A stretch of 64,000 nt of DNA from Hallella bergensis DSM 17361 (GTDB taxonomy: Bacteria; Bacteroidota; Bacteroidia; Bacteroidales; Bacteroidaceae): NCBI RefSeq assembly GCF_000160535.1, contig NZ_GG704781.1:247502-311501 (forward strand), written 5' to 3'. This document shows, piece by piece, positions 45,378 through 54,880 of the stretch. Every line of letters begins with the position of its first letter. The first letter of the stretch is position 1. The notes under the pieces are model-generated. The model was not told where the DNA came from. It made no database searches and worked only from the letters and a program-made list of their open reading frames with translations. The translations under genes and the position numbers were made by a program.

Positions 45378-47339
45378 TTATTCTACCGGTAGTTTTGAGA
45401 AAGTCTGGAAATAGTCTAAGCAAACGTTACGCCATTCCCTGGCATTGTCAAGTTGATGATTGAGCAAGGTGTCTACATGCTGCCATCGCTCTGCATCCAC
45501 ATAAGGTTTCATCTTGTAATGCCAGATGTATCTGTGATTGCGAACCGTGGCCACTCCAGCGTTATACTTGTCGCAAAGTTCCTGCCAAAGCGTCTTCCCC
45601 GACTTCATTCGATAAGTCCAAGGCACATGGTGGAACCAGAGCAAATATTCTTCGGGACACGTTGCGATGTTGTCATATTCCGATGCATAGGGCTCTGGGT
45701 ATTGCGCGGTGGCACCAGAACCTGTGGCAACAGTGCGGTCAAAGCCAACGCCTATACTGTCTGCTCGATGATAGTAGACTGGGCACCACTCCAAAGGATA
45801 GTCGGCCTTGAAACCGTCTGGTTCCGGCCCATAGTGATGGTCGAACTTGAAAATATGATGCAGGCCTAATGGCATCATGTAGTTGACGCAAGCCTCACGG
45901 CTCTCCATCATTACGCTTTTCATCGTTGCTATGGCCTCGTCGGGCATGCTGAAGGTTTGTCTGAGCCACTCGTCTGCAATTTCCTCGGACGAGAGTTCAG
46001 GATTCCAGGCCAGCCGCCCAAAAGCATACCAGTTGGCCTGGGAGAAAGGATGCCCACACCAGTTGGCATCATCGCCAATGTTTGCAACTGCCGCAATGCC
46101 TTGCATCAATGACGGATGTACAAAGGAGAAAAACTCTTTCCACATCGGAGCAAGATAAACCAGGTGCTTGCTCTGTCCGAGATACTCCTGTGTTATCTGC
46201 AACTCGCCATATTGAGGCGTCTTCTTGAGGTGCATAAAAATAGGTGCAAAAGGCTCACGTGGTTGGAAGTCGAGCGGTCCGTTCTTAGACTGCAAAATGA
46301 CATTAGGCCTGAATTTGCCGTCCATGGGCTTGAATTCGGACAACGACTGCTTAACCCTGTCTTCATTTTTATGGTTGGCTCCATAGACAAACGAACGCCA
46401 AATGATCTTTCCGCCGTATGACTTCACAGCGTCGGCCAGCATATTCGCACCCTCAGCATGCGTGCGCTGGTAGTCGCCGGGGCCCGGCTGTCCCTCTGAA
46501 TTGGCCTTAACCAAGAATCCGCCGAAGTCGGGTATGAGACTGTAAACCTCTTTGGCTTTCTTCTTCCACCATTTGGCCACATCCTTGTCGAGCGGGTCGG
46601 CAGTCTTGGTGTCGCCAAGAGCCATGGGGGTGGCAAAGTTGATGGAGAGATAAGTCGTGATTCCATAGGGTCGTAAAATATCAGCGATGAGCTTCACCTT
46701 ATCAAGATATTCGCGCGTGAGCATCTTGGGAGAGGCGTTCACATTATTCAGAACAGAAGCATTAATACCAAGGGAAGCATTGGCTGCAGCATATTGTTGG
46801 ATGCGGCTCCTCAATGTTTCGGTCATGGTGCCGTTGCTGATTTGTTCCCACTTCCAAATGCTTTTGCCGGCGTATCCACGCTCAATACTTCCGTCTAAAT
46901 TGTCCCAATGGTTGAGCATGCGCGTTGGGAAGACAGGTCTTTCAACCTTGTCAACCGCAGTGTTTGCATGACTGCCATGCAGGGCAAGGGTTCCGCTGTT
47001 CTGCATTCTCAGCAAATCGTATGCACCATAGAGCAAACCAATGGGTCGGGAAGCATGGACTGCTGCTTCATAAGAAGTTCCTTTACGTTTGGCAATAATT
47101 CTATAGCCCTCGCCCAAACGCAGTTTTTTGTTCAACACCAGACTCACTCGGGAGCCCAGTGACCAGTGGCTTTCTAATTCTTGGCGAGCAATATCAACAG
47201 TTGGTGAGGTCGGAGCCTTGATCACAACCGTGCAAGGATTCGACAAAACGGGGGTGCCCATCCATAAGCGGGAACCGTCTTCTGCATAAGATAAACTGCA
47301 AGTCAGTGTCAGCAGAATTAACGTCAATAAATTCTTCAT
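45378..47339 (-). CDS. xynF: GH67 alpha-glucuronidase
   Basis: A 653-residue enzyme that removes 4-O-methylglucuronic acid from the non-reducing end of short xylo-oligosaccharides. A signal peptide (1-19, ending SYA) puts it in the periplasm. GH67 features include RGYAGKSIWKWE, VLNNVNASPKMLT, LVKANSEGQPGPGDYQRTHA, LQSKNGPLDFQPREP and GRLAWNPELSSEEIADEW. Length is about 30-50 residues below some homologues but complete at both ends. It is divergent from the esterase gene, as xynF is relative to xynE in the P. bryantii cluster, which is the basis for the symbol. Confidence 0.93.
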   Translation of the reverse strand: MKNLLTLILLTLTCSLSYAEDGSRLWMGTPVLSNPCTVVIKAPTSPTVDIARQELESHWSLGSRVSLVLNKKLRLGEGYRIIAKRKGTSYEAAVHASRPIGLLYGAYDLLRMQNSGTLALHGSHANTAVDKVERPVFPTRMLNHWDNLDGSIERGYAGKSIWKWEQISNGTMTETLRSRIQQYAAANASLGINASVLNNVNASPKMLTREYLDKVKLIADILRPYGITTYLSINFATPMALGDTKTADPLDKDVAKWWKKKAKEVYSLIPDFGGFLVKANSEGQPGPGDYQRTHAEGANMLADAVKSYGGKIIWRSFVYGANHKNEDRVKQSLSEFKPMDGKFRPNVILQSKNGPLDFQPREPFAPIFMHLKKTPQYGELQITQEYLGQSKHLVYLAPMWKEFFSFVHPSLMQGIAAVANIGDDANWCGHPFSQANWYAFGRLAWNPELSSEEIADEWLRQTFSMPDEAIATMKSVMMESREACVNYMMPLGLHHIFKFDHHYGPEPDGFKADYPLEWCPVYYHRADSIGVGFDRTVATGSGATAQYPEPYASEYDNIATCPEEYLLWFHHVPWTYRMKSGKTLWQELCDKYNAGVATVRNHRYIWHYKMKPYVDAERWQHVDTLLNHQLDNAREWRNVCLDYFQTFSKLPVE

Positions 47340-47432
47340 CGGGATATTAATAGTTTTAGTTTTTAGTGATGGTTAAAAAGGGTAGACAGGCGCAACGTGT
47401 TTCATTTCCACGCCCTGTCATTTCAGTATTTG

Positions 47433-47440
47433 CAAAAATA
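47433..47440 (-). promoter_or_regulatory. -7 box of the GH67 operon
   Basis: The minus strand reads TATTTTTG (47440-47433), matching TAnnTTTG. No clear -33 TTTG is seen at the usual spacing, which fits an activator-dependent promoter. The GH67 ATG is about 94 bp downstream. Confidence 0.55.
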
Positions 47441-47493
47441 CGAAAAAAGACTGATTTAATGTGCTATTGCCATGTTTATAAACATTCTTAAAT

Positions 47494-47513
47494 CGTTCAA
47501 ATTTGTGCCACCG
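47494..47513 (-). promoter_or_regulatory. Candidate operator for the xylan regulator (GH67 side)
   Basis: On the minus strand CGGTGGCACAAATTTGAACG matches 17 of 20 bases of the xus-side site (21460-21479) in the same orientation to its promoter. It ends 53 bp before the -7 box, against 62 bp on the xus side, a difference close to one helical turn. Confidence 0.5.
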
Positions 47514-48141
47514 ACATTAATCTAATTCTTTCAACGGCTTGATATAATGAGACATAGGATGTATGCAAACCGTTCCCAGACTCAACTTGTCAGGGTTGCG
47601 CGCCATCTTCCATGTTGTGCTAAATTGTTACAGCCGGACAAACACAGAATTATTGATTAGTGTATTTTTCCTGACAAACATCTCTCAATGCTTCGCGTAT
47701 TTAAAAAATATTTTGCCTCGGCTCGAAATTCGTGAATTTTATGTCGATTTACAAAATGTTGATTATCAGTTGTTTCTGAAAAATTGAAACGGGATGCTTG
47801 CTTTATCGCCTGCGGTTGCATAGCTATTGGCAGTGTGGTTAGGCTTTAGTCGCGATGCAACTAAGCCTCTTTTGCATGGCCAATGGGTTCAAACCGCACG
47901 ATGAAAAGGCAGCAATCGCACAGCTGTCAGAATTTGTTCATGCCACGAGCTGAATAAAAACGCCAAAACATGGCGTTATTTTCTCTGGATGATCCGAAAA
48001 GAATCACCTGGAAACGGTAATCTGTTTTTACACAACGGAACATACCACCCCTCAGCCATGAACAATGCGGAGTTATGCCTAAAGCACGCATAAATGTGGG
48101 ATATGGCATATTTTAAAACACATGTGTAACGTATTCTATTG
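47514..48141. other. Divergent intergenic region with hairpins, no gene
   Basis: I see no coding gene. Two hairpins are present: 47841-47868 (AGGCTTTAG/CTAAGCCT with one bulged T) and 47959-47977 (AACGCCA/TGGCGTT, 5-nt loop, then ATTTT), the second terminator-like. Confidence 0.45.
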
Positions 48142-48169
48142 TTTGAACTTGGATTTTTGAGTATCTTTG
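48142..48169 (+). promoter_or_regulatory. Promoter of the xynE operon
   Basis: TATCTTTG at 48162-48169 is a good -7 box. TTTG at 48142-48145 is 16 bp away, shorter than the usual 19-20. The start codon is about 28 bp downstream. Confidence 0.6.
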
Positions 48170-48197
48170 CAATACTTAAACCCAACAGAACCTAACA

Positions 48198-49385
48198 ATG
48201 AGAACAGTACTATCGCTCTTGATATGTTCAATGCTAAGTGTGCAAGCTATGGCGCAATATAACGACAAGACTGGCGCTGTTTGGACCGGAACGTGGGCTG
48301 CCGCAGCTGAATACACTGGTAAAGGAGATATGCCGAGAACAACAAATCTGGCAAACACCTCAGTGCGACAAATTGTAAAAGTGAGCCTTGGCGGCAACAA
48401 GCTTGTCTTACAACTCAGCAACGAGTTTGGCTCAGCTCCTGTAGAGGTCAAATCTGTTTATATTGCCGATGCATCAGACTCCTGCAATATCAACATCGAG
48501 ACCAGCAAATATTTTACTTTTAATAAAAAAAGGAAAACGGTCATTCCAGTCGGAGGAGTGATAGACTCTGATGTGTTGGAGTATCCACTCAAGCCATTGC
48601 AATTGCTTTCCATTACCGTGTGTTACGGCGACAGAGTGCCTGAGCATGCCACTTCACATCGCGGTTCGCGTACCACCTCTTATATTGCACGTGGAGAAGT
48701 GAAACCCAAATCAACGTTCAAGGCCTTTGAGAAGTTGGAACACTGGTATAACATCTGCAAAATCAACGTGCTTAGCACCGCCACAGCCGTTGCTGTGCTG
48801 GGGAATTCCATTACCGATGGTCGCGGAAGTACCACCAACAAGCAAAACAGATGGCCGGATATGATGTCTGAAGCGCTCAATGCCAAATGTCCGACAGGTG
48901 TGCTCAATCTTGGTATTGGTGGCAACTGCGTTGTGAAAGGCGGGTTGAGTGAACCCGCTCTGAAACGCTTCGATCGTGATATTCTTGGACAAAGCAATGT
49001 TGACCGACTGATCATCTTTCAGGGAACGAATGACATCGGCACGAGCCACGGCCAATATGAAAAGGTGGTCGAAGGTATGATAAGGGCCTATGAGGAACTC
49101 ATTGCCAAAGCCAAGAAAAAGGGCATGAAGGTATATGGTGGTACCATCACGCCGTTCAAGGGCAACGGATGGTATAGCTACTTTCATGAAGCCATGCGCC
49201 GCACGGTAAATCAGTGGATCAGAACGAGTGGTAAGTTTGACGGCATCATCGACTTTGACGAGCTTACCCGTGACCCACTTGACAAGGAAAAATTGCGTGA
49301 GGAATATTCAGAGGACGGCCTGCACCTTAATCCGGCAGGCTATAGAGCCATGGGCGAGTATGCTGCTGAAATACTAAGAAGATAA
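48198..49385 (+). CDS. xynE: SGNH/GDSL esterase, probable acetyl-xylan esterase
   Basis: A 395-residue secreted esterase (signal 1-19, ending AMA). An N-terminal beta-sandwich (about 25-185) precedes the SGNH domain. All four blocks are visible: GNS204ITDG (nucleophile Ser204), the Gly of GIGGN, the Asn of GTNDIG, and D/H of DGLHLNPAGY. These enzymes remove acetyl groups from xylan so that xylanases can act. It heads the operon esterase-symporter-GH10-GH43, the same content as xynE-D-A-B of P. bryantii. Confidence 0.87.
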   Translation: MRTVLSLLICSMLSVQAMAQYNDKTGAVWTGTWAAAAEYTGKGDMPRTTNLANTSVRQIVKVSLGGNKLVLQLSNEFGSAPVEVKSVYIADASDSCNINIETSKYFTFNKKRKTVIPVGGVIDSDVLEYPLKPLQLLSITVCYGDRVPEHATSHRGSRTTSYIARGEVKPKSTFKAFEKLEHWYNICKINVLSTATAVAVLGNSITDGRGSTTNKQNRWPDMMSEALNAKCPTGVLNLGIGGNCVVKGGLSEPALKRFDRDILGQSNVDRLIIFQGTNDIGTSHGQYEKVVEGMIRAYEELIAKAKKKGMKVYGGTITPFKGNGWYSYFHEAMRRTVNQWIRTSGKFDGIIDFDELTRDPLDKEKLREEYSEDGLHLNPAGYRAMGEYAAEILRR

Positions 49386-49416
49386 ACATAATCAGAAAAC
49401 AAACTAATCAATCAAT

Positions 49417-50829
49417 ATGGATAATTCTGGACAGACCAGTGGGGTGAGGGGCTTTTACAAGCTCAATTGGATTCAAAGAATCGGATTTGCATCCGGCGAT
49501 TTAGCTCAAAACCTGATTTATCAGACAGTGGGTATGTATTTGCTGTTGTTTTATACCAATGTATATGGCATCAATCCTGCTTCTGTAGCAGTGATGTTTG
49601 GTATTGTGAGAATCGTGGACGCCCTGTGGGACCCTGTCGTGGGCGCTTTTGTAGACAAGCACAATCCCAAGATGGGAAAATACCGAGCCTATCTTATTTT
49701 GGGTGGAATACCACTAACGGGGTTTGCCATTCTGTGTTTCTGGAATGGTTTTTCGGGCTCATTGCTCTATGCCTACATCACCTATGTGGGCATGTCCATG
49801 TGCTACACATTGGTCAATGTGCCATATGGTGCCTTGAACGCAAGTCTCACCCGGGATACCGACGAGATAACCATCCTCACCTCTGTGCGCATGTTCTTTG
49901 CCAATACGGGAGGACTTATCGTGTCGCTTGGCATTCCAATCATAGTTGCCGCTCTCTCACCGGATGGAAAGATGAATACGCGCGAATCGGGCACGGCCTG
50001 GTTTATCACGATGGGCATCTATGCCCTCATCGGAATGGCACTGCTTGTTTTTTGCTTCACCCAATGTAGGGAGCGAGTTGTGATGGACGAGAAGGAGACG
50101 GCAAATGTCAAAGTTTCTGATCTTTGGGTAGAGTTTGTACACAACAGACCACTGCGCATTCTCGCCTTCTTCTTCATTATTTCATTTGCCATGATGGCTA
50201 TCGGCAACTCTGCCGGGTCTTACTACATATTATATAATGTGGAGGGAACTGCCGAACAAACGGCGATATACATGGGGCTTGGATCGGTTCCCGCATTCAT
50301 TTTCATGCCCATGGTGCCTGCTATTAAACGGCAGATAGGCAAGCGAGGCATGTTCTACTTCTTCCTGTCTATAGGTATCATTGGTATGATCATGCTCTAT
50401 GTAATCTCTATTGTGCCTGCCCTGAAACATGTTATCTGGCTTGTTTATGTAGCGCAATTTATCAAATCGACAGGTGTCATTGTTACGACGGGGTATATGT
50501 GGGCCTTGGTTCCGGAGGTCATATCGTATGGAGAATACACCACGGGCAAGCGAATATCGGGTATTGTCAATGCGCTGACAGGAATTTTCTATAAGGCGGG
50601 TATGGCCTTGGGCGGCATTGTCCCGGGCGTGGTACTCTCGTTTGTAGGTTTCAATGAGACCAACGCGGTGTCACAGTCGACTTTCGCCAAGCAGGGTATT
50701 CTGTGGTTGGTGTGCGTCATTCCGGCCATTCTGCTGCTACTCGGCATGTTCATCATTTCGAAATATGAACTGACAGACAAAGTGATCGATGATATTAACA
50801 AAGAAATAGAAGCAAGACACAATAACTAA
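49417..50829 (+). CDS. xynD: GPH-family sugar:cation symporter (XynD/XynT-like)
   Basis: A 470-residue inner-membrane transporter with about 12 hydrophobic segments. GPH-family features are the N-terminal FASGDLAQNLIYQTVGMYLLLFYT-like region, RIVDALWDPVVGAFVDK and KMGKYRAYL after helix 2. The family moves xylosides, melibiose and glucuronides with sodium or protons. Its place between the esterase and xylanase genes, with 12 bp to the xylanase start, indicates uptake of xylo-oligosaccharides into the cytoplasm. Confidence 0.9.
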   Translation: MDNSGQTSGVRGFYKLNWIQRIGFASGDLAQNLIYQTVGMYLLLFYTNVYGINPASVAVMFGIVRIVDALWDPVVGAFVDKHNPKMGKYRAYLILGGIPLTGFAILCFWNGFSGSLLYAYITYVGMSMCYTLVNVPYGALNASLTRDTDEITILTSVRMFFANTGGLIVSLGIPIIVAALSPDGKMNTRESGTAWFITMGIYALIGMALLVFCFTQCRERVVMDEKETANVKVSDLWVEFVHNRPLRILAFFFIISFAMMAIGNSAGSYYILYNVEGTAEQTAIYMGLGSVPAFIFMPMVPAIKRQIGKRGMFYFFLSIGIIGMIMLYVISIVPALKHVIWLVYVAQFIKSTGVIVTTGYMWALVPEVISYGEYTTGKRISGIVNALTGIFYKAGMALGGIVPGVVLSFVGFNETNAVSQSTFAKQGILWLVCVIPAILLLLGMFIISKYELTDKVIDDINKEIEARHNN

Positions 50830-50841
50830 AAACAGTAAATC

Positions 50842-51960
50842 ATGAACAAGAAATTTGTATTTTTCTGTGCTGCCCTTTTATTGGGGACTGCCACCGTGCA
50901 GGCACAGAAACCAACATTGAAAGAAACATTGGGCAAGGACTTCCTCGTGGGAGCTGCCGTGAATGTTGATCTTGTGAACGGCAGGGACGAAAGGGCTGCC
51001 GACATTGTGAGAAAGAATTTTAACTCCATTGTCGCAGAAAACAGCATGAAGGGCGAGGAAATACATCCGGAAGAACATCGTTACAACTGGACCAATGCAG
51101 ACAAAACTGTACAATGGGGAGAAGAAAACGGGCAAGTAGTCATCGGGCATTGCTTGGTGTGGCACTCGCAACCACCCAAATGGATGTTCACTGATAAGCA
51201 AGGGAAACCCGTCACACGTGCCGTACTGATTGACCGTATGTATCACCACATCACGGATGTCGTGTCGCGGTACAAAGGCAGAATCAAGGGATGGGACGTG
51301 GTGAACGAAGCCTTTAACGACGATGGCACCTATCGCAAGACACCTTATTACAAGATTATCGGCGAGGACTATTTTGAGTTGGCATTCAAGTTTGCACACG
51401 AAGCAGACCCTGATGCAGAACTATACTACAACGACTATTCGTTGTCTAATCCGGCCAAGCGCGATGCAGTTTGTCGTTTAGTCAAGCGACTCAAGGAAAA
51501 AGGATGCCGCATTGATGCTGTGGGCATGCAGAGTCATCACGGTTACGACTACCCCTCACTCGAAGAATATGAGAAGAGTATCAAGGCTTTTGTTGCTGCA
51601 GGCGTGAAAGTTCAGATGACAGAATTTGATATCAACATGTTGCCACGGCCAGAAAACTTCCATGGTGCCGAAGTAGGACAAAACTTTAAGTACGATACCA
51701 AGTACAACCCCTACACCAAGGGACTGACCAAGAAGGCCAACAAAATTTTTGAACAACAATACCTCAACTTCTTCAAGATTATCGAACGCAACAAGAAAGA
51801 TATTCTCCGCGTTACCCTTTGGGGTGTTACTGATGCCACGTCATGGCTCAACGACTGGCCAATCCACGGACGCACCAACTACCCATTGCTCTTCGACCGA
51901 GACTACAAGGAAAAGCCGGTAGTGCAAAAGATTATCAAGATGTTTGAAGAAAACAGATAA
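50842..51960 (+). CDS. xynA: GH10 endo-1,4-beta-xylanase, single domain
   Basis: A 372-residue xylanase with a signal peptide (1-21, ending VQA) and no lipobox, so it is probably periplasmic. The barrel is uninterrupted: GHCLVWHSQ, acid/base E156 in WDVVNEAFN, YYNDYS, and nucleophile E261 in QMTEFDIN. It probably trims oligosaccharides brought in by the SusC proteins, in contrast to the surface GH10 with CBMs at 32586. Confidence 0.95.
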   Translation: MNKKFVFFCAALLLGTATVQAQKPTLKETLGKDFLVGAAVNVDLVNGRDERAADIVRKNFNSIVAENSMKGEEIHPEEHRYNWTNADKTVQWGEENGQVVIGHCLVWHSQPPKWMFTDKQGKPVTRAVLIDRMYHHITDVVSRYKGRIKGWDVVNEAFNDDGTYRKTPYYKIIGEDYFELAFKFAHEADPDAELYYNDYSLSNPAKRDAVCRLVKRLKEKGCRIDAVGMQSHHGYDYPSLEEYEKSIKAFVAAGVKVQMTEFDINMLPRPENFHGAEVGQNFKYDTKYNPYTKGLTKKANKIFEQQYLNFFKIIERNKKDILRVTLWGVTDATSWLNDWPIHGRTNYPLLFDRDYKEKPVVQKIIKMFEENR

Positions 51961-51976
51961 CGCATCAATAGCATGA

Positions 51977-52050
51977 TGGCGCAAGTTCATGTCGGACTTG
52001 TGCCAATCGTAACTTGATCGGTGTGCACCATTTCTATTTAATGATGGTGC
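51977..52050 (+). repeat. Two hairpins between the GH10 and GH43 genes
   Basis: Hairpin 1: TGGCGCAAGT (51977-51986)/ACTTGTGCCA (51996-52005). Hairpin 2: GCACCAT (52025-52031)/ATGGTGC (52044-52050). Neither is followed by a T-run, so they look like RNA processing or stability elements. Confidence 0.6.
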
Positions 52051-52090
52051 CGCTATTTATAAAACTAAACTTTTATTTAACCCAACCAAC

Positions 52091-53053
52091 ATGAAACCAA
52101 GATATTTATATCCCCAAGACTATATGGCTGACCCCTCGGCCAATGTTTTCAACGGCAAACTTTATATCTATCCCTCACACGACTGGGATAGCGGTGCGGC
52201 CTTCGATGACGACGGTGGGCACTTCCAAATGAAAGATTACCACGTTTTCTCGCTCGACGATGTGGAAAACGGCGAGGTGACTGACCACGGCATGATGCTT
52301 CGGTTGGAGGATATTCCATGGGCCGACCGCCAACTCTGGGACAATGATGTCGTGGAGAAAGATGGCAAATACTACCTGATCTATTGTGCCAAGGACAAAA
52401 CGCAAACTTTCCATCTCGGAGTGGCTATTGCCGACAAGCCTGAAGGACCGTTTATCCCTCAGCCCGATCCCATCCGTGGCTCATACAGCATAGACCCCTG
52501 TGCGTTTAAGGACGACGACGGCAAAATCTATGTTTACTTTGGTGGTATTTGGGGCGGTCAACTGCAACGCTACAAGGGCAACAAGGCGCTTGGCGTGGAA
52601 CACTTGCCTGAAGGTGATGAGCCGGCACTCTCTCCGCGCGTGGCGCGCATGGCCGACGATATGCTTCAGTTTGATGAGGCTCCACGTGAAATACTCATTG
52701 TCGACGAGGACGGTGAACCTCTGAAGGCCGACAACCCTTACCGTTTCTTCGAGGCCTCGTGGATGCACAAGTATAAAGGACGTTATTATTTCTCCTATTC
52801 CACCGGCGACACGCATTTCATTTGCTATGCCGTGGGCGACAATCCATACGGCCCGTTTACCTATCAAGGTGTCATCCTCGACCCTGTGGTAGGCTGGACC
52901 TCTCACCATTCTATCGTGGAGTTCAAGGGCAAGTGGTACCTCTTCCACCACGACTGTGTACCATCCGATGGAAAAACATGGCTCAGGAGTATGAAAGTGA
53001 TGGAGTTGGAATATGATGAAAATGATAAAATTGTTCGTATGGAAAGCAAATAA
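52091..53053 (+). CDS. xynB: GH43 beta-xylosidase/arabinofuranosidase, cytoplasmic
   Basis: A 320-residue five-bladed propeller enzyme without a signal peptide, so it acts inside the cell on imported oligosaccharides. The three catalytic acids are in place: D14 (YMADPSANVF) as base, D135 (SIDPCAFKDDDG) as pKa modulator and E221 (FFEASWMHKYKG) as acid. It fits the last step, releasing xylose or arabinose after uptake by the symporter. It is the xynB position of the P. bryantii cluster. Confidence 0.92.
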   Translation: MKPRYLYPQDYMADPSANVFNGKLYIYPSHDWDSGAAFDDDGGHFQMKDYHVFSLDDVENGEVTDHGMMLRLEDIPWADRQLWDNDVVEKDGKYYLIYCAKDKTQTFHLGVAIADKPEGPFIPQPDPIRGSYSIDPCAFKDDDGKIYVYFGGIWGGQLQRYKGNKALGVEHLPEGDEPALSPRVARMADDMLQFDEAPREILIVDEDGEPLKADNPYRFFEASWMHKYKGRYYFSYSTGDTHFICYAVGDNPYGPFTYQGVILDPVVGWTSHHSIVEFKGKWYLFHHDCVPSDGKTWLRSMKVMELEYDENDKIVRMESK

Positions 53054-53108
53054 TGCTTTCTGGAGTAACCACCAAAAATAGTTGAGCAACTCAAAATAGA
53101 ATATATAC

Positions 53109-54770
53109 ATGAAACAACTCTTATACAGCACCGTAGCCCTGTTCACACTGTGTACCACGGCTATGGCCCAGGACGCATCGTTCAGTTATTTCTCCTACAC
53201 GGGAGACGATGCCCGCTTCCAACAAAAAATCAATCCGACGACACAGTACTATAACCCTATATTGGCGGGTTTTTATCCTGATCCATCCATTTGTCGGGCA
53301 GGTGACACTTTCTATCTCGTCAACTCTTCTTTCAGCTTTTATCCCGGCGTGCCAATCCACAAAAGCAAGGATTTGGTCAACTGGGAATCTATTGGCTATG
53401 TGCTTAACCGTCCCTCGCAACTGCCATTGGAGAAGCAGCGTGTGTCGGGTGGTATCTTTGCACCGGCTATAGAATACAACGAGAAGAACAAAACCTTCTA
53501 TATGATTACCACAAATGTGGGGAGAGGCAACTTCTATGTCAAGAGTAAAGATCCGGAGAAAGGCTGGAGCGACCCCATCTACCTACCCATTATCGACGGC
53601 ATCGACCCCTCTTTCTTCTTCGACAAAGATGGCAAGGGATACATTGTTCACAACGCTCCTGTTATGGGTGGTGCCGACTATGAGGGTCAACGTGCCATCC
53701 GTCTCATCGAATTTGATGTCAAAAACGACAAAGCCATTGGTGAACCCATCGAGATTGTACGCGGTGGTACAAAGGTGGAGAAACGCCCTATCTGGATTGA
53801 GGGGCCACATCTCTATCGCATAGGCAAGTATTACTACCTCATGTGTGCCGAAGGTGGAACAGGTGCATGGCACAGCGAGGTGATTTTCCGGGCTAAGAAT
53901 CCTAAAGGACCGTGGGAGGAAGCCCCTAATAACCCCATCCTGACACAACGCACGGGACTCGACCCTAACCGCCCCAATGTTGTCACCAGTACCGGTCATG
54001 CCGATATGATTCAGGACAAAAAGGGCGACTGGTGGGCTGTGTTCTTGGGATGTCGTCCCTATGAAAACGATTTTTACAACACAGGGCGCGACACCTATCT
54101 GCTGCCCGTAACGTGGAAAGACGGATGGCCGACTATTCTCAAGCCCGGCATTGCGATACCTCCGGTAGGCGACAAGAAGGGATTGATGCCATCGTCCAAG
54201 AATGAACTGACCGGCAACTTCTCGTATACAGATAACTTCCCGGGTACCGAGCTTTCACAAAAATGGTTTTTTCTCCGCAATCCGTCGCAGTTCTATCGCG
54301 TTGCGAATGGCAAGCTCTTGTTGCAACCCTTGGGTACAAACATCTATCAGCGTGATGCGATTTCTGCCGTTTGGACCCGTCAGCAGCACGAACATTTCGT
54401 GGCTGAGACAGCCGTGTCATTTACGGTGAAGAATGAAAAACATCTTGCAGGCATGGCCTTATTGCAAAACGAGGATCATAATTTTGTTTTCGGTAAGACA
54501 CTTTTACGGGGCAGACAAGCTGTGGTGCTGACCCGTGCCGAGAAGCAAAGCACGATTATCGCTTCTGCTTTCATTCCTGACGGCGAACTCAAACTAAAGG
54601 TTGAGGGTAATGGTCGCTACTACGACTTCTACTATGCTGTGGGCAACGGCGCGTGGATGCCACTGTGCATGGGAGTCGATGCCATTAATTTGAGTACTTC
54701 GAGAAGCGGAGGATTCATTGGCAATTGTATCGGACTATACGCTACGTCCAACAAGATAAGCCAGAAGTAG
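53109..54770 (+). CDS. GH43 xylosidase/arabinofuranosidase with C-terminal lectin-like domain, secreted
   Basis: A 553-residue enzyme with a signal peptide (1-20, ending AMA). The catalytic propeller has D58 (GFYPDPSIC), the second Asp in DGIDPSFFFDKDG, and the acid Glu in WIEGPHLYRIG. From about residue 365 a beta-sandwich of the kind joined to GH43 xylosidases follows (FSYTDNFPGTELSQKWFFLR). It probably works in the periplasm and complements the cytoplasmic GH43. It lies 55 bp after that gene and ends the operon. Confidence 0.92.
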   Translation: MKQLLYSTVALFTLCTTAMAQDASFSYFSYTGDDARFQQKINPTTQYYNPILAGFYPDPSICRAGDTFYLVNSSFSFYPGVPIHKSKDLVNWESIGYVLNRPSQLPLEKQRVSGGIFAPAIEYNEKNKTFYMITTNVGRGNFYVKSKDPEKGWSDPIYLPIIDGIDPSFFFDKDGKGYIVHNAPVMGGADYEGQRAIRLIEFDVKNDKAIGEPIEIVRGGTKVEKRPIWIEGPHLYRIGKYYYLMCAEGGTGAWHSEVIFRAKNPKGPWEEAPNNPILTQRTGLDPNRPNVVTSTGHADMIQDKKGDWWAVFLGCRPYENDFYNTGRDTYLLPVTWKDGWPTILKPGIAIPPVGDKKGLMPSSKNELTGNFSYTDNFPGTELSQKWFFLRNPSQFYRVANGKLLLQPLGTNIYQRDAISAVWTRQQHEHFVAETAVSFTVKNEKHLAGMALLQNEDHNFVFGKTLLRGRQAVVLTRAEKQSTIIASAFIPDGELKLKVEGNGRYYDFYYAVGNGAWMPLCMGVDAINLSTSRSGGFIGNCIGLYATSNKISQK

Positions 54771-54840
54771 GAGTCAGTTTGTTGGCAACATAGAAGACAT
54801 GAAGTAGGTGGCAATTGATAATGCCTACTGCAAAAAAGAA

Positions 54841-54880
54841 AATTCCGGACAGCCAGTTGTTGTGCTGTCCGGAATTTTAG
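54841..54880 (+). terminator. Terminator of the xylan operon
   Basis: AATTCCGGACAGC (54841-54853) pairs with GCTGTCCGGAATT (54864-54876), a perfect 13-bp stem followed by T. The IS element begins 8 bp after the stem. Confidence 0.88.

Noticed and set aside
47563..47787. 74-residue frame between GH67 and the esterase gene
   Set aside because: It is AT-rich with no motif, and nothing supports translation; the region is more likely regulatory.
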